Of a stretch of DNA of 64,000 nt, positions 51,342-60,890 are shown piece after piece. The translations under genes and the position numbers were made by a program. Numbering within the stretch: position 1 is the first letter of the stretch; each line of letters starts with the position of its first letter. The stretch comes from Bacteroidota bacterium (GTDB taxonomy: Bacteria > Bacteroidota > Bacteroidia > AKYH767-A > OLB10): NCBI GenBank assembly GCA_016713525.1, contig JADJOZ010000003.1, positions 1 through 64,000 of the forward strand, given 5' to 3'. The notes under the pieces are model-generated. The model did no database searches. It was given only the letters and a program-made list of their open reading frames with translations, and was not told the origin of the DNA.

Positions 51342-51372
51342 CAAAATTACTTTTTTGAAACCGGAATATAAA
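51342..51372 (-). promoter_or_regulatory. Possible sigma-A promoter of the A2M-pbpC operon
   Basis: On the minus strand TTTA (51369-51372), 19 nt, TAATTTTG (51342-51349): a perfect -7 box, one mismatch in the -33 box, 45 bp before the ATG. Confidence 0.42.
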
Positions 51373-51423
51373 ACTTTAATGGCGGTTCCTTTAGTATGTC
51401 TGTCCTTAAATAATCTTAGCCAC

Positions 51424-51450
51424 AAAAAAACCCGGAAATTACTCCGGGTT
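51424..51450 (-). terminator. Intrinsic terminator after the sigma-factor gene
   Basis: On the minus strand AACCCGGA, a six-base loop and TCCGGGTT are followed by a run of seven T, directly after the sigma-factor stop. Confidence 0.82.
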
Positions 51451-51454
51451 CATA

Positions 51455-51985
51455 TTAAAATGGATTTGGATAATCCCTCGAAGGATCATAATCCGATAAG
51501 CTTGATTTCAGTTTTTTTCTGGCATTGTGAATCCTGATCTTCACAGTTCCTAAAGGTACCTTCATGTATTGAGCAATTTCTTCGTATTTATAACCTTGAA
51601 ATGCCATTATAAATGGTACCCGTAAATTCCTGGACAAGGAAGAAATAGCATTCTGAATGTCTTTCAATATCATTTTACGATCTCCAAGGTTGGTGGTCTG
51701 TGGACCCTGGGAATTAATGTAATACTGATTGTCGGTATCATCACTAACTACATGACTGTTAACCTGTCTCCTGTAATTATTGATAAAAATGTTCTTCATA
51801 ATGGTATATAACCACGCTTTCATGTTCGTTCCTTCACGCAATTTTTCATGATTGCTGAATGCCTTGAGCATGGTCTCCTGTGTTAGGTCGGTTGCATCTT
51901 CTAAATTACGTGTCAGGCGTAAAGCAAAATTTCGCAATGGTTTGTAAAAGTCTTTTACCCGGTGATTAAATTCAATTTGTGTCAT
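51455..51985 (-). CDS. ECF-type sigma-70 family RNA polymerase sigma factor
   Basis: About 176 residues from the ATG at 51985 (MTQIEFNHRVKDFY). Upstream in-frame ATGs at 52024 and 52009 exist but add an unconserved tail. Region 2 is LRNFALRLTRNLEDATDLTQ plus MKAWLYTIMKNIFINNYRRQ (the -10 recognition helix). Region 4 is YEEIAQYMKVPLGTVKIRIH (helix-turn-helix for -35). It belongs to the ECF group common in Bacteroidota. No anti-sigma gene is adjacent, which is unusual for an ECF factor and suggests transcriptional or other control. A terminator follows at once. Confidence 0.92.
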   Translation of the reverse strand: MTQIEFNHRVKDFYKPLRNFALRLTRNLEDATDLTQETMLKAFSNHEKLREGTNMKAWLYTIMKNIFINNYRRQVNSHVVSDDTDNQYYINSQGPQTTNLGDRKMILKDIQNAISSLSRNLRVPFIMAFQGYKYEEIAQYMKVPLGTVKIRIHNARKKLKSSLSDYDPSRDYPNPF

Positions 51986-52176
51986 CTTTTGGCTCCTTTC
52001 TGATTCCATGATTAGCAGTGTCAATTATTATGCCCTAAGGAATCGTCGTTTTTGTTCGACAAAAGTACCGGTGAATAATGAAATTTAGATGAAATCTAAA
52101 TAAGAATTAAATAACTGAAATACAATACTATACGAATGTTTGAAAGAAGATGGAAATTTTGCAACATGAAATTATG

Positions 52177-52691
52177 TCAGCCAAACTCCGGAAAGGCAGG
52201 AATCTCTCCTGGATTAACATCAGGGAAACCAGGGAATATTTGGGGTATTCTGACATCAATATTCTGACGGGAGCCCAAATGGACTGCAACGGAATGCATT
52301 TTAAGTAATTGCTTTACCTCCAAAGCCTTAAAATTTCTAAAACGTTCTAAATCCTGATTTATGCTTTTATAATCAGCAATAATGCCATCGGAGTAAACCT
52401 GCGTTACACCTAACACCCGGGCAAGTGAAGGAATAATTTTTTCGTACTTGTCATGAACTACCAGCAAATTACTGCCTTTTAGTCGCAATTCATGTCGGAG
52501 TGAAGCAACCATTTCAAAAGCTTTGAATAGAAGCCTAAAGAATCCTGTTTAATTAACCCTGACTCTCGAGGATCAAAACAGAAAACCGGAATCAACTCCG
52601 TACTAAGAAGCAATGCTTCAATTAAAGCATTGTTTTCCTGTATGTTAAGATCATTTCGGAACCAGAATAGTATCTTATTTTCCTGTTTCAT
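52177..52691 (-). pseudogene. Cryptochrome/photolyase N-terminal remnant
   Basis: The start at 52691 gives KILFWFRNDLNIQENNALIE and ELIPVFCFDPRE, the opening of the alpha/beta antenna domain of photolyases, closest in style to the DASH cryptochromes. After a frameshift near 52500 the second piece (MVASLRHELRLKGSNLLVVH, LGVTQVYSD) completes this domain, ending IPQIFPGFPDVNPGEIPAF before a stop at 52177. The whole FAD-binding helical domain (about 300 residues) is missing. The next 150 bp show no trace of it, so light-driven DNA repair is not expected from this locus. Confidence 0.8.
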
Positions 52692-52766
52692 GAAGTTTCA
52701 AACAATCGGAAATAATTGATTGTTTCAGCTTTTTCATGAAGATATGAAAAAGTGATAGTTGGATAC

Positions 52767-52964
52767 TTATTGGTCCTTTTTACGCCATATTAAGAAATAT
52801 CCTATTGCCAGAATTATCACCAGCGAGAAAAATAGATTTGTAGCCAAAAGGAAGTAATCGTTTCCTTCTAAAGTGCCTCTCTTAAAATAAAGCATTACTG
52901 CAGAAAGCATGGTTCCGAATAACACGGAAACAGCAATGATGGATATGCGTCGGCGGTTGGTCAT
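52767..52964 (-). CDS. Small two-helix membrane protein
   Basis: A 65-residue protein from the ATG at 52964 (MTNRRRISIIAVSVLFG). Two hydrophobic helices (about residues 8-26 and 38-58) are joined by a short charged loop (YFKRGTLEGNDY), and it ends with a basic tail (FLIWRKKDQ). It opens away from the T9SS cargo gene at 53115. The frame stays open upstream, but the extra N-terminus would overlap that gene's promoter. The function is unknown; it could be an unremarkable conserved membrane protein. Confidence 0.6.
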   Translation of the reverse strand: MTNRRRISIIAVSVLFGTMLSAVMLYFKRGTLEGNDYFLLATNLFFSLVIILAIGYFLIWRKKDQ

Positions 52965-53068
52965 TATAATTACTTTGAAGTGCTCAAAGGTAATGATTTG
53001 TAAGGTCACAGATGCGTTTTGAATGTCACGATGCCAACTGATTTTGACCGTTATTTCCAATCCGGCCA

Positions 53069-53099
53069 CTTGCAAAGTTGTATTTTATTGATATTTTTG
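53069..53099 (+). promoter_or_regulatory. Probable sigma-A promoter of the T9SS cargo gene
   Basis: CTTG (53069-53072), exactly 19 nt, TATTTTTG (53092-53099): a perfect -7 box and one mismatch at -33, 15 bp before the ATG at 53115. Confidence 0.5.
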
Positions 53100-53114
53100 C
53101 TGAAACAATTGATC

Positions 53115-53981
53115 ATGAAAAGAACATTACTACCGTTTTACCTGCTTCTTGTCTGTTTAACATTTGGAAATATCAGTTCTGCCCAAAATGTGATTTTGGG
53201 ATCAGGAACTGCAATTTCAGTATTTAGTCCTATTAACCGTACCAATGATTACTGTGTTTATGAAGTCATCTACCTGCAATCTCAAATTGCAATGCCAGGT
53301 ACAATTTCCAATATTGGATTTGAAAGATTCGATGGAACCAACACCGACTCCATTGAGAATGTGAGTATTTATCTAAAGCATACAAACTTGTCGCAGCTTG
53401 CAGCAGGAACATTCGATACTTCAGGATACACACTTGTTTTCAACGGTTTATTTCCTAATGATGCCGGTGCCGGATGGAGGGAAGTAGCATTGAGTACCCC
53501 TTTTATTTATGATATTGTCAATAATCTTCTGGGATTGGTAGTTAAAGACTATCAACCTGCGATAGCGAATACTCCGGTTACTCCTCGTTGGCTTTATACC
53601 AATATTTCACCTTCTCCGGTGAGAGCACGCCGCTATTATGGTGCCGTTCCAATTACTTCAGCAACCAGTCTTACAACCACACAATTTACAAGTAATGCAC
53701 GATTAACATTCCTTTCAACAGGTGTTGTAGAAATAGGTGATCTTGCTGCTCATGTTTATCCTAATCCTGCTAACAGTGTAGTGAATTTTGAAATTCCTGC
53801 TGCCGATGAAGATTTGTTTTTGGTTGTGACGAATCAATTGGGGCAAACCATTACTGATGAATCAGTAGCACAGGGAACCACAACTTCATTACAGTTCGAT
53901 ACTCCTGGAATTTATTTTTACCGACTTATTTCAAACAGCAACAAACAACTAAGTGCAGGTAAATTTCTGGTAACGGAATAA
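53115..53981 (+). CDS. Secreted protein with T9SS sorting domain
   Basis: The 288-residue product from the ATG at 53115 has a signal peptide (LLPFYLLLVCLTFGNISSAQ); the ATG-free upstream extension is not needed. The mature region begins NVILGSGTAISVFSPINRTN, a start seen in several Bacteroidota surface proteins that carry a lectin/galactose-binding-like beta-sandwich, with YQPAIANTPVTPRW further on. The last 75 residues (LAAHVYPNPANSVVNFEIP...GIYFYRLISNSNKQLSAGKF) are a type A T9SS sorting domain. The role is unknown. The gene is intact. Confidence 0.82.
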   Translation: MKRTLLPFYLLLVCLTFGNISSAQNVILGSGTAISVFSPINRTNDYCVYEVIYLQSQIAMPGTISNIGFERFDGTNTDSIENVSIYLKHTNLSQLAAGTFDTSGYTLVFNGLFPNDAGAGWREVALSTPFIYDIVNNLLGLVVKDYQPAIANTPVTPRWLYTNISPSPVRARRYYGAVPITSATSLTTTQFTSNARLTFLSTGVVEIGDLAAHVYPNPANSVVNFEIPAADEDLFLVVTNQLGQTITDESVAQGTTTSLQFDTPGIYFYRLISNSNKQLSAGKFLVTE

Positions 53982-54014
53982 AGTCATCTTTCTTGATTGA
54001 TGTGAATGATCCGA

Positions 54015-55010
54015 TTACTCTGCAACCATCAGATTGCAGCCTCTCCATTCACTGTGATCCATTCTGCCCATAATCTCAAAGCTGTTGCCGGATGTGGTGT
54101 TGCGACCTAAATCCTGCGTTGCAATAAATGCGCATGAATGGATATTTGCCAGGTCAATTACCTGAATCACGCCGGTGCTTTCATCGGTAACTTTTGCGAA
54201 GGGATCATGTAAGTCACCGATAAGAACCTTCATCCACGGTGGCGTGGAAAAAATTCCATCAGCTACAGCATAAGCCTGCGATAATAACTCAGTCATTCCG
54301 TATTCTGAATGAAGGGCTTTAGCACCCGATTGTTGTGTGAGAATTCGGTGAAGCTCCGGCTTAATCATTTCAGCACGCTTTCCTTTCATTCCTCCGGTTT
54401 CCATTATTATAATATTGGATCCGGCATTAAATGATTCGTTAAACAAATCAAGTAAAGCATATGTAACTCCCAATAAAAAAAAAGGAGTTTGTGGCTCATT
54501 AAGAATTTTAATTTTATTCCTTAGTTCTTCATAGTTGTGCAAATAAAAACCACTATCCGGATGATGACTTTCTTTAATTAAACGATCTGCCATGTACACC
54601 AATGAAGAGCCGCTCCTTTCCAGATAGGAGGGCAGTAATGCCAGCATACAATACTTTGCAGGAGCACCATAAAAAAGTTCAAACCCATTCAGAAAACTTT
54701 TTTCATAAATGGTTAAGTCTGGAACAAAATGTTTACTGGTAACTTGGCCCGTTGTACCACTGCTGCTGAAATAAAATCCTGATTCATTTCCTGCTTCTGT
54801 AACGGCATGGGTTTTGAAAACCGTAACTGGTAAAAATGGAATTTGTGAATAGTGTGTTATTAAATTAATATCGGTTTTCAAATAGTTCAGGTAAGCAGCA
54901 TAAGGCGGAATGTTTACCGACTGATATCTGAAAAGTTCCAATGCCATTTCGTTAAATGAATCCTCACCGGAAATTAAAAGCGCACGATCAAAAAATGTTG
55001 AAGAATTCAC
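54015..55010 (-). CDS. LuxE-like acyl-protein synthetase
   Basis: The 331-residue protein is of the LuxE/PaaK adenylate-forming group. It carries the phosphate-binding motif FYFSSSGTTGQVTSKHF, then EYGMTELLSQAYA, which matches the conserved YGMTE motif of this superfamily, and TQDLGRN near the end. LuxE makes an acyl-AMP and transfers the acyl group to a cysteine of a partner. No luxC or luxD is adjacent; its nearest partner is nadB, 13 bp upstream on the same strand. Similar stand-alone genes occur across Bacteroidota. The substrate is unknown. Confidence 0.85.
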   Translation of the reverse strand: MNSSTFFDRALLISGEDSFNEMALELFRYQSVNIPPYAAYLNYLKTDINLITHYSQIPFLPVTVFKTHAVTEAGNESGFYFSSSGTTGQVTSKHFVPDLTIYEKSFLNGFELFYGAPAKYCMLALLPSYLERSGSSLVYMADRLIKESHHPDSGFYLHNYEELRNKIKILNEPQTPFFLLGVTYALLDLFNESFNAGSNIIIMETGGMKGKRAEMIKPELHRILTQQSGAKALHSEYGMTELLSQAYAVADGIFSTPPWMKVLIGDLHDPFAKVTDESTGVIQVIDLANIHSCAFIATQDLGRNTTSGNSFEIMGRMDHSEWRGCNLMVAE

Positions 55011-55022
55011 TTGTTCAGAAGA

Positions 55023-56609
55023 TTAATTGGTTTTATTTTCCTTCTTATCAGGTAAGAGGTCGGTGTTATAATGCAACCCTCTGTTTTCGGTGCATGCCAT
55101 AGCTCCTTTGACTATCAAATAAGCCACATTTATTAAATTTCTTAATTCCATTAACGGGACTGAAACCACTGTTTTTTGATAGAGTAACTCTGTTTCCTGG
55201 TATATAATTTTTAACCTGTCATAAGCACGTTTTAAACGTAAATTTGTTCTTACAATGCCAACATAATCACTCATTACTTTCTGAAGTTCATTCAGGTTGT
55301 GAGTAATAAGTACCATCTCTTCAGGTAATTTTGTTCCGGATGCATTCCAATCGGGGACCTGATCGTTGAATGAAATATTTTTAACAGCTTCTGATCCATG
55401 TACAAAGGCACGGTGAGCATACACCGCAGCTTCCAAAAGTGAATTAGAGGCAAGACGGTTTGCGCCGTGTAAGCCCGTTGAAGAACATTCGCCGGCAGCA
55501 TAAAGGTTGGCAATGGTTGTTCGGGCATTCATATCCACAACTATTCCTCCACAAGTGTAATGTGCTGCAGGCACAACAGGAATGTAATCTTTGCGGAAAT
55601 CGATTCCAAGCGACAAACATTTGTTATGGATATTCGGAAAGTGATTTATAAATTCTTCCTCATTACTATGCCGGCAATCGAGATAAACAAAATCATCGCC
55701 TCTCACTTTCATTTCGTTATCAATAGCCCTCGCAACTATATCGCGTGGTGCCAATGATAATCGGGTATCATACCGCTGCATAAATTCATTTCCATCTCGA
55801 GTTTTTAAAATTCCGCCAAAGCCACGCACTGCTTCAGAAATTAAAAATGCCGGCCGTTCACCGGGATGGTAAAGTGCGGTTGGATGAAATTGTATATATT
55901 CCATTCCCCTTACATTTCCCTTGGCGCGATAAACCATAGCTATACCATCTCCGGTTGCTATTCGCGGATTGGTGGTACTCATGTAAACATTACCGGCACC
56001 TCCGGTAGCCATGAGTGTAATTTTTGAAAGAATAGTTTCTATTTCCCCACTTTTTAAGTTCACTACATAAAGTCCATAACAAGCAATATCCGGTGTATCC
56101 TTCCTGCTCTCACCACCCAAATGCTGTTGTGTAATGCTGTCCACAGCAAAGAAATGTGTATGCAATTCAATATTGGGATGTGCATGTATCTTCTGAAGTA
56201 ATTTCCGCTCAATTGCCAGAACCGTTATATCCTTTAAATGTAAAATCCTGGATTCAGAATGGCCTCCTTCCTTTGCAAGATCAAATTCTCCCGACGGTTT
56301 CTTATCGAAATCGGCACCCCAGGTAATAATATCCTGAATTCTTTCCGGACCTTCCTTAATAACCATTCTCACCACCTCCTCATCGCATAAGCCATCACCA
56401 GCTACCAGTGTGTCCTGCACATGCTTTTCAAAACTATCATCCGGATCAATGACAGCAGCAATTCCACCCTGAGCATATTTGGTATTCGATTCATCCTCAT
56501 CGGCTTTGGTGATAATCAGGACTTTTCCGAATTCGGCAGCTTTCAAAGCATAATTGAGACCTGCAATCCCGGAACCAATAACCAAAAAATCTACTTTTGT
56601 CCTTTTCAT
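55023..56609 (-). CDS. nadB: L-aspartate oxidase
   Basis: This FAD enzyme makes iminoaspartate from aspartate, the first step of NAD synthesis. The start is the ATG at 56609 (MKRTKVDFLVIGSGIAGLNY), which places the dinucleotide motif at the very N-terminus; the frame upstream is unconserved. Other motifs are NTKYAQGGIAAVIDPDDS, GGHSESRILH with catalytic residues, ATGGAGNVYMSTTNP and HYTCGGIVVDMNARTTI, then LYAAGECSSTGLHGANRLAS. The 528 residues are a normal length. No nadA or nadC is in the window. The gene is intact. Confidence 0.95.
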   Translation of the reverse strand: MKRTKVDFLVIGSGIAGLNYALKAAEFGKVLIITKADEDESNTKYAQGGIAAVIDPDDSFEKHVQDTLVAGDGLCDEEVVRMVIKEGPERIQDIITWGADFDKKPSGEFDLAKEGGHSESRILHLKDITVLAIERKLLQKIHAHPNIELHTHFFAVDSITQQHLGGESRKDTPDIACYGLYVVNLKSGEIETILSKITLMATGGAGNVYMSTTNPRIATGDGIAMVYRAKGNVRGMEYIQFHPTALYHPGERPAFLISEAVRGFGGILKTRDGNEFMQRYDTRLSLAPRDIVARAIDNEMKVRGDDFVYLDCRHSNEEEFINHFPNIHNKCLSLGIDFRKDYIPVVPAAHYTCGGIVVDMNARTTIANLYAAGECSSTGLHGANRLASNSLLEAAVYAHRAFVHGSEAVKNISFNDQVPDWNASGTKLPEEMVLITHNLNELQKVMSDYVGIVRTNLRLKRAYDRLKIIYQETELLYQKTVVSVPLMELRNLINVAYLIVKGAMACTENRGLHYNTDLLPDKKENKTN

Positions 56610-56687
56610 CGTCTCTAAATTAGAAAAACAGCAATAAAAATGTATTTTTACATCCTGTTTTGTGCACAAAGTTAATTATACTAATCC

Positions 56688-56945
56688 ATGAGACAACTTA
56701 TAATAGGCGTTTTCATTGCTCTGATGGCAGTAGTGTTCGCCCTTCAAAATGCTGATCCGGTAACGGTAAAATTGTATTTCTGGGAACTTCGGAATACAAG
56801 TATGGCTCTTATCCTGATAATGACACTGTTAATCGGTGCAATTGCCGGTATTTTATTTTTAGCACCGGGCATTTACAAGCGAAACCAAACAATCAGTGGT
56901 TTGAAAAAGAAGATTTCGGATCTTGAAAAACGTCCTGGAACCTGA
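56688..56945 (+). CDS. LapA/DUF1049-domain small membrane protein
   Basis: The 85-residue protein has two helices (IGVFIALMAVVFALQNADPV and ALILIMTLLIGAIAGILFLA) followed by a short cytoplasmic coiled coil (ISGLKKKISDLEKRPG). The FALQNADPVTVKLYFWE signature after helix 1 defines the LapA (DUF1049) family; the E. coli homologue works in lipopolysaccharide assembly control with LapB. No lapB-like gene follows. The gene is divergent from nadB, 78 bp apart. Confidence 0.88.
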   Translation: MRQLIIGVFIALMAVVFALQNADPVTVKLYFWELRNTSMALILIMTLLIGAIAGILFLAPGIYKRNQTISGLKKKISDLEKRPGT

Positions 56946-57055
56946 AATATAAGAAATCGGTGGAAGGTATTTTTTCTGATACCTATTCCCGAAACATAAA
57001 CTTTACCTATTGTTAACTGTTAAATTCAAGAATACATTTTAATCTTATAAATCCA

Positions 57056-57649
57056 ATGCCAATTCCGGTAACTGTTTACGCCGAATCTACACCAAATCCT
57101 TCTTCCATGAAATTTGTGGCCAGTATCCCATTTCTTATGGAAGGGTCGGTTGAGTTTAATTCCCGTGAAGCCTGCAAGTCGAGTCCCCTTGCTGCACAAT
57201 TGTTTGATTTTTCAGGTGTGAAATCGGTTTTTATCTCGGATAATTTTGTTACTGTAACCAAGGAAAGTGAAATTGACTGGTATGAAATTACTAATATCCT
57301 GCGTGAGTTTATCAGAGGGTATTTGATGGAAGGCGGGAAGGCATTTACAAGCAATCCGTTTGCTGATCAGAAGCAACCCGAAGTAGCTGCTGAAACCTCC
57401 TTACCTATATCGGCAGATCAATCTGAAATTGAAGAGCAAATTATCAGAATGCTTGATGAATATGTTAAGCCGGCGGTAGAACAGGATGGTGGTGCTATTA
57501 TTTTTCGTTCGTTTGAAAATGGGGTAGTAACAGTAGCATTAAAAGGTTCTTGCAGTGGTTGCCCTTCTTCAACCTTAACTTTGAAGTCCGGAATCGAAAA
57601 TTTGTTGAAACAAATGGTCCCGCAGGTTACTGAAGTTGTTGCTGAATAA
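57056..57649 (+). CDS. Nfu/NifU-type iron-sulfur cluster scaffold
   Basis: The 197-residue protein has the two-domain Nfu layout. The N-terminal Nfu_N domain (ESTPNPSSMKFVASIPF...FDFSGVKSVFISDNFVTVTK, residues 8-80) and the C-terminal NifU domain (MLDEYVKPAVEQDGGAIIFR...LKGSCSGCPSSTLTLKSGIE, about 125-195) are both clear. Cys-x-x-Cys in GSCSGCPSS binds the 4Fe-4S cluster that is passed to target enzymes. It is monocistronic here. The gene is intact. Confidence 0.94.
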   Translation: MPIPVTVYAESTPNPSSMKFVASIPFLMEGSVEFNSREACKSSPLAAQLFDFSGVKSVFISDNFVTVTKESEIDWYEITNILREFIRGYLMEGGKAFTSNPFADQKQPEVAAETSLPISADQSEIEEQIIRMLDEYVKPAVEQDGGAIIFRSFENGVVTVALKGSCSGCPSSTLTLKSGIENLLKQMVPQVTEVVAE

Positions 57650-57935
57650 TCCGGTTACTATTTCCCAACCCTAAATTGGTTTTAAGAAGAAGTCATATGC
57701 CATTTTGGCCTGTTGATTTAAAGCACTACATTAATATGTGACTGATTCCTGAATCTGTCCGGAAGCCCCGTTAATACTGGTTTCCAGCTTCATAAAGGGG
57801 GCAAATGTTACATCGCAATCATAAAAGACCGATCTTCACGTTACAGATGGGTTGCCAACGGAACCTGATTTTTCTTTTATCTTTGTTGGATACAAGCATA
57901 TCAACGAAATAATCAAATTCTATATCAATCAGTTT

Positions 57936-59393
57936 ATGAGAAGCCAACCTGTAACATTCATTTTTAAAGGAAGTATCCGGACGTTGTTTTTAATTGGAAT
58001 TTGTTTCATGTTCAATACCGGGGCTCAGGCACAAAAGTCGTGGACACTTCAGGAATGTATTGAGCACGCATTAAAAAATAATATTACCATTAAGCAATCT
58101 GAAATTTCATCTGAAATTGCTAATGTAAATTATGTGCAGTCGAAAGCGACTATGTTTCCCGATTTGAATGCAAGCGGGTCATACAGTTATAATTTCGGAC
58201 GTTCGGTGGATCCATTCACCAACGATTTTACTAATTCCGAAATTCAATCAGCAAATATTTCTTTGAATGGTGGTGTTACTGTGTTCGGCGGTTTTCAATT
58301 GATGAATACACTGGCACAAAGCAAGTATGATTTTTATGCCGGCAAAGAAAATCTTCAGAAAATTAAAAATGATATTGCACTTAATGTAGCAGCATCATTT
58401 CTTCAGGTATTATATGGTAAAGAATCTTTGAAAGCGGCAAATGACAGGTTAAATGCGGCCACTGAAACAAGAAACAGAACCCGTTTAATGGTTGAGGCAG
58501 GAAGTATGGCACAGGGGAATTTGCTTGATGCCGAAGCTGCCATGGCTGCTGAAGAATTGGCAGTGGTAAATGCTGAAAATTTATTAAAAAGTGCTACTAT
58601 AAATCTGATGCAGTTGTTGGAATTAAAACCTGCGGATGGATTTGAAGTGACGGTTCCTGCAACAGAATTCCCTGAACAATCTTCAGTGGCAATGAATCCC
58701 GATGATATTTATAGTACATCAGTGAAAATATTACCTGAGTTTAGAGCTGCTGCTTATAATTTACAAAGTGCTGAAAAAGGATTGGCAATTGCTAAAGGCG
58801 GTCGTTATCCGCGATTATCTTTATTCGGCTCTCTGTCAACCGGCTATTCAAATGCACGCACCCGCTTTGCAGGATCACCGGTTTTTCTGGGATATCTTCC
58901 GAATGGTTCAGTGACTTCTTCGGGTGATGAAGTATTGACACCTGCATTTGATTACAGAAGTGAAAAAGTTCCTTTTAATGATCAGCTCGATGAAAATTAT
59001 AACAAGTCGGCGGGTATCAGCATTTCAATTCCTATTTTTAATGGATGGGCTACTGAATCAGCCATTAAAAGGGCAAAGTTAAATTTAGAAAACATCAAAT
59101 ATAACCAGTTGCAAACACAGAACCAGGTATATAAAAGCATTTTTCAGGCACATGCTGATGCTGTTTCGGGACAAAAGAAATTTTATGCTGCAGAAAAATC
59201 GGCCAATGCCAATAAGGAAGCTTTGTCTTATGCTGAAAAGAAGTATAATGTTGGTATGATGAGCTCAGTCGAATTTTTGAACGTAAGAAATAATGCGGCT
59301 AAAGCTGAATCCGATTTGCTTCAGGCAAAGTACGACTTGATTTTCAGAATCAAAGTGCTCGATTTTTACCTGGGTAAACCATTGGCATTCTGA
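57936..59393 (+). CDS. TolC-family outer-membrane efflux protein
   Basis: About 485 residues from the ATG at 57936, which places a signal peptide (SIRTLFLIGICFMFNTGAQAQ) before the typical KSWTLQECIEHALKNNITIK. Two repeats of long coiled-coil helices follow (NRTRLMVEAGSMAQGNLLDA; KKYNVGMMSSVEFLNVRNNA), each with the small-residue turns of the TolC channel. It exports substrates from the periplasm together with the adaptor encoded 112 bp downstream. No inner-membrane pump gene is in the window. Confidence 0.92.
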   Translation: MRSQPVTFIFKGSIRTLFLIGICFMFNTGAQAQKSWTLQECIEHALKNNITIKQSEISSEIANVNYVQSKATMFPDLNASGSYSYNFGRSVDPFTNDFTNSEIQSANISLNGGVTVFGGFQLMNTLAQSKYDFYAGKENLQKIKNDIALNVAASFLQVLYGKESLKAANDRLNAATETRNRTRLMVEAGSMAQGNLLDAEAAMAAEELAVVNAENLLKSATINLMQLLELKPADGFEVTVPATEFPEQSSVAMNPDDIYSTSVKILPEFRAAAYNLQSAEKGLAIAKGGRYPRLSLFGSLSTGYSNARTRFAGSPVFLGYLPNGSVTSSGDEVLTPAFDYRSEKVPFNDQLDENYNKSAGISISIPIFNGWATESAIKRAKLNLENIKYNQLQTQNQVYKSIFQAHADAVSGQKKFYAAEKSANANKEALSYAEKKYNVGMMSSVEFLNVRNNAAKAESDLLQAKYDLIFRIKVLDFYLGKPLAF

Positions 59394-59505
59394 TAGTTGT
59401 TGTTTGATAAGACATTGACAACGGAATTGGTTTCTGCTGTATTCTCGATGTTTCTTTGTACTTTAGCACTGTTTTCCTGGAACTTCTTCGAATTAACTTT
59501 GCATT

Positions 59506-60887
59506 ATGGCATCTAAAAAAACCTTTACAAAACACTGATCATTGGCGGTGTCGCTCTGTTAGTGTTATTAGTTATTGCACGAAAAGCCGGATGGATCGGT
59601 GAAGATGATAATATCAAGGTGAGTGCAGAAAGTGTAACCAGTGAAACAATTATTGAGGTGGTTACTGCAAGCGGGAAGGTACAGCCTGAAGTAGAAGTTA
59701 AACTAGCTGCAGATGTATCGGGTGAGGTGGTTGATATTTTTGTGAAAGAAGGTGATGTTGTTGAAAAAGGAACGCTTTTAGCCAAGATAAATCCCGAAAT
59801 TTATTTGTCGGCTCTCGATCGGATGGTTGCTTCCGTTAATACCTCTAAAGCCAATCTGGATAATGCCAAATCGCGATTAAGACAATCGGAATCGCAATTC
59901 ATTAAAACAGAACTTACCTATAACAGAAATAAAAAATTGTATGATGATGGTGTAATTTCTGCATCAGATTTTGAATCTGTAAAATCGGCTTACGAAGTTG
60001 CTAGAGCAGATGTTGATGCTGCAAAACAAAGTGTTTCAGCTGCTTCGTATGGTGTACAAAGTGCTGAAGCATCATTAAAAGAATCAAGAGAAAATTTAAA
60101 CAAAACATCAATTTTTGCTCCCGTTTCAGGAACTGTTTCCAAACTGGATGTTGAAAAAGGAGAACGTGTTGTAGGAACAGAAATGATGGCTGGAACGGAA
60201 GTTATCAGACTGGCAAATCTGAATGAAATGGAAGTGAGTGTTGATGTGAGTGAGAGTGATATTATTCGGGTTAATGTTGGCGATACCGCTGCTGTGGAAA
60301 TTGATGCCTATATGAACCGCGAGTTTATGGGTGTGGTTACTGAAATAGCAAATTCTGCAAACTCAGCCGACGTATTAAGTTCTGATCAGGTGACTAACTT
60401 CACTGTTAAAGTGAGAATAGTTCGTGATTCTTATAAAGATTTAATTCCTGCCGATAAGCCTACTTACTCCCCATTCCGCCTGGGCATGTCGGCAACCGTT
60501 GAAATTCAAACACGCAAAGAGTATCAGGTAATTTCTGTTCCAATTCAATCCGTTACAACGCGCGATTCTACTGTTGCTTCTTCTAAAGAAAGAAAACGTC
60601 CCGGTGGTGATGATGAAGAAGCTCCTTCAAAAGAAGCAGAAACAGATGTAAAGAAATCAGGTGTTGTTACAGAGTGTGTTTTTGTAATCGGTGAAGACGC
60701 AACGGTATCGATGCGAACCGTAAAAACCGGTATTCAGGATAATATTCACATTCAGATTTTACAAGGATTAAAAACCGGTGAACGTGTTATTACCGGTCCG
60801 TACAATGTGGTTTCGCGACTTTTAAAAGATGGCGACAAAGTAAAAGTTGTGCCTAAAGACGAGCTTTTTAATGCTGAAAAAAAGTAA
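59506..60887 (+). CDS. Membrane-fusion (HlyD/RND-type) efflux adaptor (one frameshift)
   Basis: The ATG at 59506 starts MASKKTF; one base is missing near 59530, after which the frame reads TLIIGGVALLVLLVIARKAGW, the membrane anchor. The lipoyl/barrel-sandwich halves (VTASGKVQPEVEVKLAADVS; TSIFAPVSGTVSKLDVEKGE) flank a coiled-coil hairpin (residues about 90-190), and a beta-barrel domain follows. A charged insert (SSKERKRPGGDDEEAPSKEA) lies near residue 350, unusual in this family. Merged length about 460. It bridges TolC to an inner-membrane transporter not seen here. The gene stops 3 bp before tsaB. Confidence 0.88.
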
Positions 60888-60890
60888 AGC

